The notes below the pieces were generated by a model. That model saw nothing but the letters and a program-made list of their open reading frames with translations, did no database searches and was not told the DNA's origin. Shown piece by piece: positions 38,070 to 51,300 of a stretch of DNA of 60,000 nt. Position 1 is the stretch's first letter; each line of letters begins with the position of its first letter. Both the position numbers and the translations under genes were made by a program. This stretch comes from Lineus longissimus (taxonomy: Eukaryota; Nemertea; Pilidiophora; Heteronemertea; Lineidae): the NCBI RefSeq assembly GCF_910592395.1, contig NC_088308.1:28041501-28101500 (forward strand). The letters are read 5' to 3'.

Positions 38070-41000
38070 GTAAGTGGCTAATGTGATCTATGATGTTATG
38101 GCTGCTATAGGCGCGCTCTCGCTCGTTACGACACAATCAACTGCTATAGGCTAATGTTCAGTTGCTGTGAAGATAATCATGTACCGATAGTCAATGCAAA
38201 GTCATTTAAGACACTTTTTTGCTACTTTGTGGGAATTTTGTGACTTCTTGGAAGAACAACAACAACTAAAAGACTGCCTGACTGGAAGGGCAGGAACGAG
38301 CTGTGTTAGACAGCTTGATATTGGTTTACAAGTCAAGGCAGCAGCCATAGACCTAAAGCTACTTGCCCCAGCTTAACACTATACTTGGTCAACCAATCTA
38401 ACAATCCATCTGATGTTTATGAACCTGAAAGATGGTGTGTTGATCACAGTTGGCCTTGCTGAGAAAGCCACAAGCCAGTATTTGTTAGTATGAGTCTGAG
38501 CAAGCCTATAATGAATGCTAATCCCTCTTAACACTCCCTCACCCCACCCTCCCTCCTCTTTCTGTCTCCCTTCTCCTTCACTAGGCGTCGCCACTGAAGG
38601 AGTCAGCCTCAATGTTGTTGGTCCTTTGTAGTAGTACTAGGTATTCAACCTCCTATAAATTTACCAAATTTGATATGTTCAAGACCATCTGTCTTTTTTC
38701 AAATGACTGTAGAATAATTTATGTTACTTATCTTTTGATGCGGGATCCTGAGCTTGTGTTGATTAGATATTTTATGTTGGTTGGTTTGGTGTTGATATGA
38801 GTCATGTGTTGTTCATGGAAATATTTTTTCTCTCAGTCATTTATATCTAAGGGAAAAGCGATTTTGAAGCAGTTATTTGGATAGTATGGTTTGTGTTGGG
38901 GAGGGAGAAGTCAATGTAGTGGTGAAGGAGTCTCCAGTACCTCCAGTTCGGTATCACTTCTTTAAACCTGTGATTGGCTTAATTCAATTGATTTTCATAC
39001 TCTTCAGTTTCTGGCCGATAATTTGTTTGTCATGAAGAGCCTATTTGATTGTCAAACACTAACCAGTGGCATCTGTCACATGTCAACTTTACCTTTGAAT
39101 ACCTTGTTACCTCAATGTTAAACACGTTTCATTAACATGGGTTTGTTTTCTGCATCAGTTGAGTGCAGTGCATGGGGTACATGTAGCTTTTGTTAATCTT
39201 TTGAAATCTGGGCTGTGAGGTCATCCTTGTTAATGGGTTGAAATGACCTTTTTTCCATTCGGCCAGAGCTGCTTCTTTACAATCCCTGTAATTACGAGTA
39301 TTAACGTTCACCAGTCACATGGGACTGTCATCTCTCGACTCAAACGTTGTCTCCTCTCTAACTCACTGCTGTTTCTCAATTGATGTGTTTGGCTCCTTGG
39401 TGTCTTCTCAGTTTCTAATCCACATGCATCTTGAACCCTTCCCTGAAAACACACTGTATGAATACCATTATTTCATGATTTTAACAGATTTCTCTTCATC
39501 TGGATGATAACCTTTTGAAAACCAATTCAATACCTTGACTTTGCATTGACTTATAAAGGTGCCAGAGTGGTCCAGTTTAGCTATGAATCATTAGAAATGT
39601 CATTTCTACTCTATTCTATTCATACTTTGGAATGCTTAATTTCAATGCCCAAACCTACTTTCCTTTCTTAAGGACTGATACAGTGGTCAATATAAACTCG
39701 GTAACCCCCCCCCCCCCATGGTCAGGCATTTGGCTCTGACAGACCAGTAGGATTGACTTTGACTGCTGCACAAGTGGACATGTATGTGTCCAGTTCTTCC
39801 TTTTCAGATGAATGAAGGGAGGGTGGACGTTGATGACTGAAACATTCAGGTTGTCCCTGCTGTTTTACTATTCCTGAAATTACTCAAGAATAATCTGCAT
39901 TTTTGTGCCAAAGAAATCCATTGTAAATCTCAAGTATTTTGGTGTCTGGATATCGAGTACCCTGGTGTGCACCAGGCCGATTCCAGTTTGTTTAACAGAG
40001 CGGTATTAGCCAACAGCGGTCCAGGAAAGATCCAGTGGTACATTTTTGATGCTCTGCAAATTTGATTGGTTATGCTCTCATCAAAGAATACCTAATTCAG
40101 CCAATCATGTTTGCTACATTTGATTACTGCGGTTCTTGATGTGTTTTTACGCTAATATCTTTCCCCCGGCAAAATTTGTAAGAGGAGTCTTATTGTGTTA
40201 TCCAGAAGCAGTGATAATGAAATGTATTAGATTATAAACCTGTAATAGCTCAATTGCTTCAGCCAGCTACCGTACTGCCAACTTATCACCATCTAAATAT
40301 TGGTTTGTGAAAAGTTATTTACTGCATGGCTGGTTTTTCACCATTTTAGTGTCGACGTGTTGGGTGCCGTCATGTAGATGTTGCTGAAGGAGATAATTTA
40401 CTCCAGGGGCTGATGTTACTTTGGAAAACTTAACCAGTCAGGTGTAACCCATATTTTCGTGATAAGTTAGCAGACACGGTAGCTAAAAGAGCCTCTTGTA
40501 TCCTATTCTCTAACATGTTGAAGTTTTTGTTATTTCAAGAGTCCAGCAGGTCGAACTCAGCCCAAAAGCAGGGTAGTGATGAGGGTAGGAATATGATATT
40601 TTATTCTGATTTATTGGACTATAATATGCAATGCTTATTATGCGTATAGATTCAGCAGTTACCGAGATGGCCTGCAAGTGAAATGCCTCTAGGGCAAATA
40701 GCATTACCATGTGTGCGTTACATCTGGGAAATGATGTTTGAAGACACCTGTCGAGGCGGTGATTGTCATGTGTCCACGTAGAGATCTTTGTGTCAAGACA
40801 CCGTGAACATTCACTTTAAGTCCATCTTGGTCGCTCTGCACCTCCTGCACATTTTTGAATCAATTACTAAATTTGTTCTTATGAACTTTGCTGTTGAAAG
40901 AGATTCATATGAAATTGCCATTTTTGGGCTTCAGAACCCAAGCGAATCTAGAGTCGGTTGAAGAAGTCATGTGAATGACACCTTTCAAGTTTGATTGATT

Positions 41001-42887
41001 GCTGGTTTTGGCGATCATCCCAAGTGTTGGATGTCACTGCCAGCAGTGATTGCTCAGAGTAAGAAGCCTCAGAAATGGCTATGACACCATGAATTGCGGC
41101 TTGCACTGCCTTCTTCAGTGATAATACCCGTCATGGTTGCATCATAGGCCTTCTCCTGAAAAAGCAAAAAGCAAACCCATTTGGTCGTATTTCAATACCA
41201 AGATACATTTGGACTCTTCCCAAGTGAAAAGACCAAAGACCAACTTACATGTGCATGCCAAGTGAAAATGACCAGCTGCTTCCCTTCCTGGCCAGGCTTA
41301 CCATACTTGCACAGTTACTCTATTTCAATCTATGAAAGCAATTTGCTCCACTTGTTTGCCCGACTACAACATTTACTCTAGAAAGCACCACTAAATCATA
41401 CGCAAGATGCATGGTCACATGTTTTGCATGCTCAAGTTTGCTAATCATGAATTGATGGTGCCATATTTGCGATTGTGTTGCTATGGTACACAACACTAAT
41501 TTTGAACATCAGAACTGAAATTTGTCTTAAATGATGACTGGAGGTTGTCCTGCATGAACATGAACTGAACAACTGAAATATCCTTGCTGGAATGTTGCGC
41601 TGAGGTTGGGTGTGAGCTATTTTAAAGTTAAACTAAGACAACTCTTAGAAACATGGCCCTTACAACCATGGCATCTCTCTGTTTTATGATGCAAGGCTGT
41701 GTCCTTAGGAAACATTATTATCCCTTGCACAAGGAATGGTCCATTAAAAAAGGCTCCTGAGATGGTTATTCTCAGGGAGGCGCTGTATTTCTGTCCACAG
41801 TTTGCACATTGTAGTCCAATGATAATTATTTCATTTGAAACCTCTGCATAATGTCCTTTCTCATTTCTAAAGGGATTGTTGTACATCTCTGCAGTGAGTT
41901 GCAGGAAAGAGTCACTCCTAAACCTTCTTCCAATAGATATCAAAAACGGAACTCTTGTGGATGGGGAGGGGAACTTATAGTCATGCATATTCTTTCTGTA
42001 TCTACTGTAAAATCAACTTTGTCCACCCTGGAGCAAAGTTTGCAACGTGACACTTTCCAGGAACTCGGTCTACATCTGCCCAATTTATACTTTTAGATGA
42101 ATGTTCCATTTTTATATTCGACTTGGTATTCTCATCCGAATTGGGTTGTGTTCTCTTGAGTTCATCTTCATTATTCATATCTTGATGGTCATTTCAATGT
42201 TTCCTGATTCAATGTTGGCATGCTTCATTTCTTGGTCATTTGGATGAAAGTGGTATGGATGTGGTTTCTGACCACAACATCCGCCCAATCCTCTCTTTGG
42301 ATCAATAAGTGTTCATCTTAATTATGTTTATTGAGAATATGCTGGTTTAACCCTATGTGTATGGTTATGGATTTGACATTTTTTATCCTCTCCTTACAAT
42401 TTTTTTCAATAGAAAGGTGGAGGTCAGTTTATTCCTTCAAACATCTGCAGTAAAGTGTACCTTGGCCATTTTGGCTTCATCAGGGAAATATTGGGCCGAT
42501 TATTTGCTGATCACCTCTTATTGGGGTTCCTGCTTCAAATGTAACACCAGCAATTTCTCCATGCAAGTGACACAAATCGTTTCTAACTTTGGATCTTATT
42601 ATGTCAACAAGTCCTAGAGGGACTAGTCCTAGAGGGAAGTGCCTTGGCACCCCGCAGTGTTGCACCTTTGATGGGAGAGATGGTGTACTAGGTCATGTGC
42701 CATTTTGGTTGAGACACCATCACTCCTTGAAAAGGTTTCACAAATGTTTTCTATCGCTTTTTGCATTATTTTCACAACCGTTTCTCCAACCCATTTTTCT
42801 GAAGACATATTTTTTCTCACATGCATACATTACTACTTGCCCTTATTCATGCAAATAACATTGTAATGTTGACATTGTGTCGACTAG
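38070..42887 (+). other. 4.8-kb linker intron
   Basis: A poly-C run (39705-39717) and a 15-bp CCTAGAGGGACTAGT duplication (42613-42639) are visible. A strong pyrimidine tract and CACTAG acceptor near 38585 leads into a short phase-1 ORF ending at a TAG (about 38628), but no donor follows. No gene is recognised. Confidence 0.7.
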
Positions 42888-42935
42888 GTAACGTGGCAAG
42901 CTCTGGTGCCAATGGCTCACAGGGGGCACCTCAAG
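42888..42935 (+). CDS. CaMKII: Candidate CaMKII linker cassette, Gly/Ser/Ala-rich (48 nt)
   Basis: Forty-eight nt between GTCGACTAG and GTATGTGT, phase 1-1, encode (S)NVASSGANGSQGAPQ plus one base. The low-complexity Gly/Ser/Ala/Gln content is typical of CaMKII linkers. Joining to the next cassette gives ...PQGRSLV. The acceptor has a weak pyrimidine tract, suiting an optional exon but lowering certainty. Confidence 0.52.
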
Positions 42936-43290
42936 GTATGTGTCGCACGCCCTCTACCAACCATTATTGGTACTAACACTGTAGTAAACTATGGGTGTTC
43001 CTTGCACACAGACCGCATCGTAGTGCACTCTCTCATTTGACACTTGGGAATTGTATCTTTGGTTTGGTAACTCTGTGTTGTGACTTGGCGTCAAATGTGT
43101 ACTCATGGATGTCCCACTAACCTTACTTGTTTGGATGACAAGATCTATACAGTGGTGTCATCTCACTTCATCTTCATCATTTACACCCTATGACTATAAG
43201 TGGATCATGGAGGAGGGTATTGTAACATATGAATATGTATTAGGTTCACTGGTAGCAGCCAATAGGAACATACTGTGCCATCTCATACCC

Positions 43291-43420
43291 ATTTTTCTGC
43301 TCAAAATGAATAAGCATCATCAGCCCCCCAAAATTTCAACTTCACTAACCCGACCACCCTGGTAACGCGACCATTCAACCTCGGTCCCATGAGTGGTCTT
43401 GTTACCGGGGTTCCACTGTA
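43291..43420 (+). repeat. Dispersed repeat family, copy F
   Basis: It joins the TTTTTCTGCTCAAAATGAA block directly to AATTTCAACTTCACTAACCC, GACCACCCTGGTAACGCGAC and CCTCGGTCCCATGAGTGGTC. It ends TACCGGGGTTCCACTGTA. It is a shorter version of copy A, missing its middle. Confidence 0.82.
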
Positions 43421-46024
43421 AACACACCAATTCATGTCTACAAACCACATCCACATCTGATATTTGAGGACATCCATGTCTACACAAACCAGCCCCTACG
43501 ACCTTCAGAGTGAAAAAGCATCTGGAATGTCTCAAGGACACAAGATGTCACAACACTTTAGGCTGAACGGATCCAAACTCAGATCCAACCTTGTATAAAT
43601 TGTTTTGAGATTTGCAATTTTCGTTTATCTCCAGTCGTATTTAGTAACACGTTCAACTTCACCATCTTGATTAGAGCATTAAGGTTGTGCAGAATGATGC
43701 ACATAAGATACAAGTTAAACTTACACATTCTTCCCTTCTTCTGTCATCCATTTTGTTTATTAGGATGTTAGTCTATGACATAAGGTGGGACACCCCTGCC
43801 ATGTTCTAGATACCCATCCTGCACGTCTCATGTCAACATGTCTGTCTGTCTGTCAGTGTTACTTGGTTGTTCCACAGCTGCACAAACGAGTGGTCTTGCT
43901 GGTGGAACTCATAGGTCGTCCACAATGTCTCATCCACCTGTCCTGTCCCGTGATGTATTGTGTAACTCTACTATCTATCTTCAGCTTGGTCACCAATGGC
44001 AAGTAATCCTTTTTGATTCAAACATGAAATACATTTGAAAAACAAACACATCATAACTGAACATCATATATTGTATCAGTCATCTCACTGGAGCACACAC
44101 TATTTAGAATTGGGACCGACTAGTGTAATCACAAACCATTGGAGAGACAATGATAACGCCATTTGTGTCTAAACTGATGTTGCTCAAGGTGACTTCTTCT
44201 TCTTCTGTGTGTCAACTTTACAGAAGGCCTCTGTACTTGTTCACTGAACATGTGCGTATATGTCAACTCTGCAGTGGCCCTTGTGAGGTGACTTTCTCCA
44301 AAGTTGACCTGTTTTCTGTTGCCAAAGTTATCTTTTTCAAAAGGACAATCCCTCAGCAATCAAGACATACAAAACTTCTCAGCTCATCATTTCTTTGTCA
44401 ATTTCAATCTATTCTTTCATGTGTAGGTGTGTGTCCTTATTGTTTTGACTGACTTTTCTCCAGACTTTACTATTTCTTGTAAAATGTGTCCCAAGAAAAT
44501 CTGGCACTGGACCTCACTCCTGTCAAAACCAACAGGGAACGGGTAACTAAAAGAAGAACATGAAACTCTTTAGCACGTCTTAAATGGAACCATTGAACTG
44601 ATATGTTTCATTCATTGTCAATTGTATGTCTTTTGGAACAATGACTGAGTACCTTTGAACCTTGTGATATGCTTGAGTGAGGAGAATGTCTTCTTTGTTA
44701 ATGTTAAGTCCTCATATAACAGCCCCTCTTTATACAACATTTTGAACAGACGACTAATAGGGGCACTTCTTGTCACTTGTTGCGTAAATGCTGACTGTAG
44801 GTGAATCGACCGTCTTCTCTTGCTAACCCCACCCATGCTCATACTTAACTGTCAGTGTGTACCAAATTTCAGTTAAGTATCCTGTAACGAAAAACTCTGG
44901 CACCAGAGATCCCCCATGGCCGAAAGCTTTGCCAGAGATCTTGGAGAGTACCGAACTGCGCATCTACACTCCAAACCACAGTTCACAAGGTGTGTCACAC
45001 TTCCATTATCAATGGCGTGTTAATACACCTGCCTACCACTAGATGGTGTCTTAGTGTCTTGTGATTACGCTTCTGTTTGACACCCTCTGTTTTCGTAGTC
45101 TGCCAGATGTGGTCCCAGAGTAGTCCAGTGGTAGTCTTGTTAGCAGTGTTAAACAGTACGCCCTCTTCCCCATTCAGTTTATCCCCTTCATGGCAGAGAT
45201 GAGACTATCCCGTCCAGCGTCCCCACCAAAATGAAACAAAAGTATTTTACGAAATTTAAGAAGTTCTTAACTGTCTTCAGACGTCATAGAATGCGTGGCC
45301 CCAAGCAAACATCTTCCTTGTAGAACGTCAACACCAAATATATGTTAGCATTTCCCTAGCCCTTCTGCCCTCACCTTAACTGTCTCATCCCTGTCAGTGC
45401 ATGAAACCGAGGATCGAGTCTCAACGAAGTGGATAACCCAAAAGGAACTTGAGCATCACAAATACTCTGTCTGTTTCCTGCGATATGACATGTTGTTGTT
45501 GTGAACCAGAGATGTATATAGGTTTGATTCACCCTGCCTGCATTGTTCTGCAAACCCCTTATGTCGTCTGTTCAAAAACACACAATTTACTGCAACAAAC
45601 ACTTTGAACACATTGAAGTTTTTAAAAAGAGGCCAGAGTACCTGCCATACATCACATGAACTGATTTGAACTGATGTCAACACTGTACCCCTGCCTTCCC
45701 ACGATTAAACATGCTGAGAGCCCTGCTCAGAGGATATGTTAATTTCTATGTCTTCATTACATCATATTCAACTGGGGATGGTCCCTGTTGGTCTAATTTG
45801 TTACCCAATGACCATGGTTCAAAGTACCTCTGTGGCTGATATCTGACCAATTCTATCATCACACATTGCAAAAATGGTCATCGGCTTCCCTGCTGCCTCT
45901 GTTCGGTGGCAAGATTCAACTCCCCTCGATGTCCAACACATGCCTGTTCCATATTTCTCATCTCTGTCTCTCCTGCTTTGTGTCTGTGGCTGTATTACTC
46001 AGGTTTGTCTATGTCCTCTGTGAG

Positions 46025-46452
46025 GATGTCCATGTCTGGAGCGTAGATATAGTGTGCTCATGTTCTCTGTGGGGATGTCCATGTCTGGAGCGTAGATATA
46101 GTGTGCTCATGTTCTCTGTGGGGATGTCCATATCTGGAGCCTAGATATAGTGTGCTCATGTTCTCTGTGGGGATGTCCATGTCTGGAGCGTAGATATAGT
46201 GTGCTCATGTTCTCTGTGGGGATGTCCATGTCTGGAGCGTAGATATAGTGTGCTCATGTTCTCTGTGGGGATGTCCATATCTGGAGCCTAGATATAGTGT
46301 GCTCATGTTCTCTGTGGGGATGTCCATGTCTGGAGCGTAGATATAGTGTGCTCATGTTCTCTGTGGGGATGTCCATGTCTGGAGCATAGATATAGTGTGC
46401 TCATGTTCTCTGTGGGGATGTCCATGTCTAGAGCATAGATATAGTGTATCAG
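46025..46452. repeat. 49-bp minisatellite, about 8.7 copies
   Basis: Units of GATGTCCATGTCTGGAGCGT followed by AGATATAGTGTGCTCATGTT and CTCTGTGGG begin every 49 bp, from 46025 to 46417. Copies are nearly identical. A CATATCTGGAGCCT variant occurs at regular spacing (about 46123 and 46270), hinting at a 147-bp higher-order step. A half-unit precedes the array. ORFs here are repeat artefacts. Confidence 0.95.
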
Positions 46453-48272
46453 CCTCTCTGTATGATCTACATCTTTGCATTTACCAATCACCAAACTTGA
46501 CATCAGTCAAGTGACCATTTCATCAAGTTTTTCGTCTCGATCTTCCCTTCTGTTAAAGAAATGAAACGATTCCTCATCCTAGCCATCAACCCCAACCTCT
46601 CTTCTCATGGTGGCTGAGTACGCCCAGATATTGTTCGATTGGTATCGGGTTGGTTCATTTGGCATGGTAGATCATAAAGAAAAGTTGTATAATGGATGCA
46701 CTATTTTAAGGGATAGTCCAATTAGTCTAAGTGTGGATGAAGCGTTAAGGTTCCCCTGTTATAAAGCGGGAAACTTCTTCTGATAGACAAGAAGCATTGG
46801 TTGTTCTTTGATCAAGAATGGTGAAAGAAGGAGTGGTCGATTATCAATGGCTAGGACAGATGATTATTGTACACCAATTGATGAACTCGAGGTGTCGCTA
46901 TAATCAGAAGACTCTGGTTTATCTCGGGTGTTGAGGTCATTTTGTCTCGTGGCAGGAGATGAAACGATGCTCGTGTCATGTTTTGTGATGCGTCCAGAAA
47001 TGCCCACACCCAAATAGCACACTCCACTGAGAATGCACCCAAGCAAATGACACATTTAGTCGATCTGAGCAGGAAAAATGTCCAGGTAATCACGCTGCTC
47101 TTTTCCCATCTGTTGTTTGTTGCCGAGGGGGGGGGGGTTCTTTGCTGTGACGAGTACTCCAATAATAGCCTATGATGCAGTACTGGATGATGACACATCC
47201 TTAAACTGCTATCTTAAAGGGGAAACTCATTAAAGGCTGTCAGAACTAACCAGATGGTAGCACCCATTCCTCGTCATAAGTCTTACAGAGACGATTGCTC
47301 CTCTCAAATGTCCATTGTCAGTGTTGAAGTGTGTTTAAAGTGGGTGTAGGTACCATGTCTTCCATGTCTATAGTAAATGTTGTACTTAATCTTATGCCAC
47401 AGAACATGACTTGTTCAACATCCTTCTCTGTCAGGTCTTCTAATAAAGAGTCTGTGGTTTCTCAAACAGTTATCTTGTATTCGAGATGGCAGTACTATGA
47501 GTAGTGTGTTGCCAGTCCGAAGGAGATTTTGTGATTATGGGAAGAATCTTTTCTATGGTGGTGTTCTGTTGGAAGAGGTTTTATTATCATGCCCGGTCCT
47601 GATTCTCTGTTAATCATATGAAGATATTCCTATCATGTTTCATTGTTGATCCTTGAGATGGATTTGATCGCTTGCATGGCTGTAATTATGGTTTTTGTTT
47701 ACTAATTCATGAGCCATAACAATGATTTCTTGACAAGAGATGTGGGTAAGACATCACATTTTCATATTGTACACATGAATATATTTGCATGTCAATAACT
47801 CTTAACCTGATCTTCATGTGAACTTTACAATGTTCCTTCATTGTGGATACATAGATATTCCTTGTTGAGGGGATATTGGATAAACACACTGCCCTGTACT
47901 GTAGCACTGGTCGACCTGTATGTTACTGTACATTTGGATTCTTCAATAGCTCTCAGTCACATGTTCCACATGTATAATGTCACCCTCATAAAATAATTGC
48001 CCAAGTCATATTTTCAACTTTTGAGAAAAACGGAAAAAACTTATTCATTTCCTAACTATTTCAAATTTATTTTGCAGCTAACTAAGAATAACATGTTTAA
48101 ACATGACAATGAACAGTGGCCCAGGGGCCCGGTTGGTCAAAAGTACAAAAGTCACATCATCCCTAACTGTTACTTAAGGCAACTATCAAAGTGACAGGTA
48201 TCAATCAAGTGATTTCACGCCACCTCCAACAAGAAACAACTTGTTCATGTGTGATTTTTTGTGTTTTTTCAG

Positions 48273-48356
48273 GCCGTAGCTTGGTAACCAAGAAAAATGA
48301 TGGCATCAAGGAATCGACAGATAGCAGCACCACTTTGGAGGATGACGACACCAAAG
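48273..48356 (+). CDS. CaMKII: CaMKII linker exon (conserved TKKNDG...LEDDDTK)
   Basis: This 84-nt exon between TGTTTTTTCAG and GTGAGAGC, phase 1-1, encodes (S)RSLVTKKNDGIKE, then STDSSTTLEDDDTK plus one base. It is the recognisable conserved linker exon: a Lys/Gly stretch, a Ser/Thr-rich patch with potential phosphorylation sites, and an acidic end before the hub. Joined straight to exon 12 it gives NFSSRSLV, and joined to the hub it gives DDTKARKQEIIK, both family-like. Confidence 0.95.
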
Positions 48357-51300
48357 GTGAGAGCAGCAAGTCATAAAATCCTAGGGCATACATGAATTGG
48401 CCCTTATCCAAGGAAGTAAAGGATTTCAGCTTTGCAGATGGGGAAGTCTTTGGGCATGGGTAGACTGGTTGAGGCCCCATCAGTATTCAAGGGGTCACTC
48501 ACTTTTGGGATGATGCACAATCGGGGCAGAAAGCATAGGCTGCTCCCACTCATCACAGTCGCTGAGAAGAACGTCTGCATTCTACATTAGCCCAACTAAT
48601 CTCCTACATGTCCCTGTCTTACTCTAGTTATCAAAAAGAAGCACTTTGGATATTGTGTGGTATGTTCTGTTCAAGAAAACAACATTCTCTTCATGTCACT
48701 GCGCCGCAGATTGAAGAAGCTTTCTGGTTGTACCACCTCAGCAACTTGGGGGCCTGTGATGTTGCATGGTTGCACAGTCAAATAGCCTTTGTAAGAGCTT
48801 CTCACCGCAGCATACGTCCATGTCCGCTGATGATGACGAGAGGGACAAGCAATACTGGGACAGCAGCCGAGCACAAGAAGCCATATCTACAATGGAATAT
48901 CACAGACTCTCCCAACAGACATATGGTTGCCATTAGCGTATCCTATCTTTCTCAAGTCTCCCTGGTAATATTTCAGAAAAAAAGCGCCAAACACACGTCC
49001 AACATGCACACACAGATTCAGGTTAGCCGATAAAGTAGTCAACAAGAGAATTATACTTTCTTCATTTATTGCATTTGCTGAGATACTTCTTAGATCGTTT
49101 CTCTCCATTGTAGCTCTCAGCATTTTCAACATGGTCATGGTGATTACACTTTGACCATGTGTGAGAATGCTCTGGGTTGCAGTATGATTTACTTTAGATT
49201 GCCCTCACAGTTTCGACAGTGGGTTCGCAGGTCATTTCACAGCAACATGCTCAGCAAAATTCTAAGCTTGATTTGATGACCCTAATAGCTCACTTCACAA
49301 ATCTATAAGTTTTGACTTGTGTCTTGTTTTGAAGAAGGCCACATTAGCCTTGAAATGCACTTGAAATGGCCTGCCAGGACACCACTTTCTCTCTACGACA
49401 TCCATTTTGCTGTTCTCTCTTTGAATGTGCATAATTCTGCATTGCTCACTACTATATCATTGTTTGTAGTTGTATCACTCAGATTGTTCAAGGTTGGCTG
49501 TGATATTTGCCGAACCCTTTGAATACTTGTTGTGAATCGGACAAGGTGGGGTGAAATGCTCATCCAAGTGTTGGTTGGGGCGTGGGTAGAGTGATTGACA
49601 TGAACCTTGATACAGTGTTCAAGGTGTGGTTCAATGAATGAGCAGTATGCTACCTTGTCCTGGTCACAGCGTATAAAAAGGGAGGTTGACAACACTTGAG
49701 GATTTGACTGTTATGCTGCTGCATGCCGATTGGTTGCCGATATTCATGCCTTCTCTTCTGCTATGGTTCTAGAAAGGAAATGCCATGCTCAGGACACCGT
49801 GAAAGCAGCTGACCCGACTCCAAGTGAAATGTGTCGCTCAGGTGAGATAGAGCAGGCAAGACGAGCACTGGGAGGCCATGTTTTATTCCCCTCTGCCAGG
49901 GAGCAGCCATGTAAATCTCAATCTAACTTCCATTAGGATTCTTTGACGATCAAAATAAAGTAGTGCCCTTTGGATAATAGGTGGGCCGGCATTATTGTAC
50001 CACACAGTGGTCATGGTCTGGGTACCGGGGTGGTCGTGTTGGTGGTCTTGGTCGTCATAGCGAGGTGGTCGCCAACCGGGTTTCCACTGTACCATTACTG
50101 TTAAATAACTTGAGCGCTGGTTAATAATGAGATGATTATCTGCAAACTGAAGGTTCATTTTGATTGGTGGTATTCATGGAGTATAAAGCTTTATCATGAA
50201 AATCTGACAATTAAGGCAGCAAAAAGTCTCGTTCAATCACAGTCAGTACAACTGTAGGAAAAAGAATATTTCAAAACTCCGTAAAATATGTGTGTTCCAT
50301 TGTATTTTGATGAGATTTACATGGTGTGAGCATCCTGTTGTTGTGGCCACGTTGTTCACAGGTCTCCCAGGTTCACCATTAGCCCACGCTGATGTCTGCC
50401 TTTCTTCAATAGTTGCCAAGTTTGATTTGAACCCTGGGTGTCCAACCATAGTAGACCTAGTCCCTGCATTCTCCAACAAGAAGCAACGTTTGTTTTTTAA
50501 GAAAGCCTCATACAGATTCTTTGTGAAAAATAACAATGCTGACACCATCATGTCTACTGAATTGGTCTAGCTGTCTTGAAGCACTTCCAATCATTGTCAC
50601 TAGGTAGGGTTGTTGGCTATGACTGTAAGGGTCCCGACTGTCATATCAATGATGTTATTCATGTATTTCAACCTGACAGCTGGGATTCGTACTGTCGGGA
50701 ATAGTCAACAACTCTAGTGTATGGCGAGACAGGTTACTTAATGTTCAACATTCCTATGTCGTTCACCAGAGGCTTTCTTTCTTCATAAAAGTGTTGCTTC
50801 CTGTGCTGAATGCAACAATCTCTGCCATTTATATTTATTTTCGTGTGGCTCTTGCATGAATCTTTTTCATTTGTGTCCTGTGTTTCAACACTAATGGTCT
50901 TGTTATTCCAATCATTATTTTCAAACCACTTTTTCCTCGGAAGTATTTTTTCTGAATTACAGGTGACAATTATTGCTAGTTAGGGATGGGTAGTGGTTTG
51001 TAGTAGTCTTGTTCTCATTAAGGGTTTGGTTGGGACTGATTGAAAGAATGAGAAGCCATGAGAAAAATGAATAGCGTGTTTGAATGTTGTAATGTGAGTC
51101 AAACGTACTGTCCAGTGAGAGTGACATCCCAATTGAAGTGAAGATAGCAAGTCATATGGGAATTACCCAAAAAATTGATAGTCGTAAAAGATTACGAATG
51201 GACAGTGCCATTAGAATAGACTATGTATAAGAGAATGTAGTTAGTGATGACGACACAGGGAATATTGGTTCCATGTCTTTGTTCTTTGGGTATCTTCCTT

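Larger units (their letters stand above)
42936..48272 (+). other. 5.3-kb linker intron
   Basis: It holds dispersed-repeat copy F (43291-43420), the 49-bp minisatellite (46025-46452) and a poly-G run near 47128. No gene is recognised. It ends TTTTTTGTGTTTTTTCAG. Confidence 0.8.

Noticed and set aside
38586-38630. Strong pyrimidine tract and CACTAG acceptor leading to a 15-codon phase-1 frame ending in TAG
   Set aside because: No donor or poly(A) signal follows and the peptide has no family resemblance. It could be a cryptic site; not enough to call.
45866-46503. ORFs across the 49-bp array
   Set aside because: They are translations of a minisatellite and not proteins.
48608-49033. Plus-strand 141-aa ORF downstream of the conserved linker exon
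   Set aside because: Composition is intron-like, no family resemblance, and it is not in a spliceable phase context that I could support.
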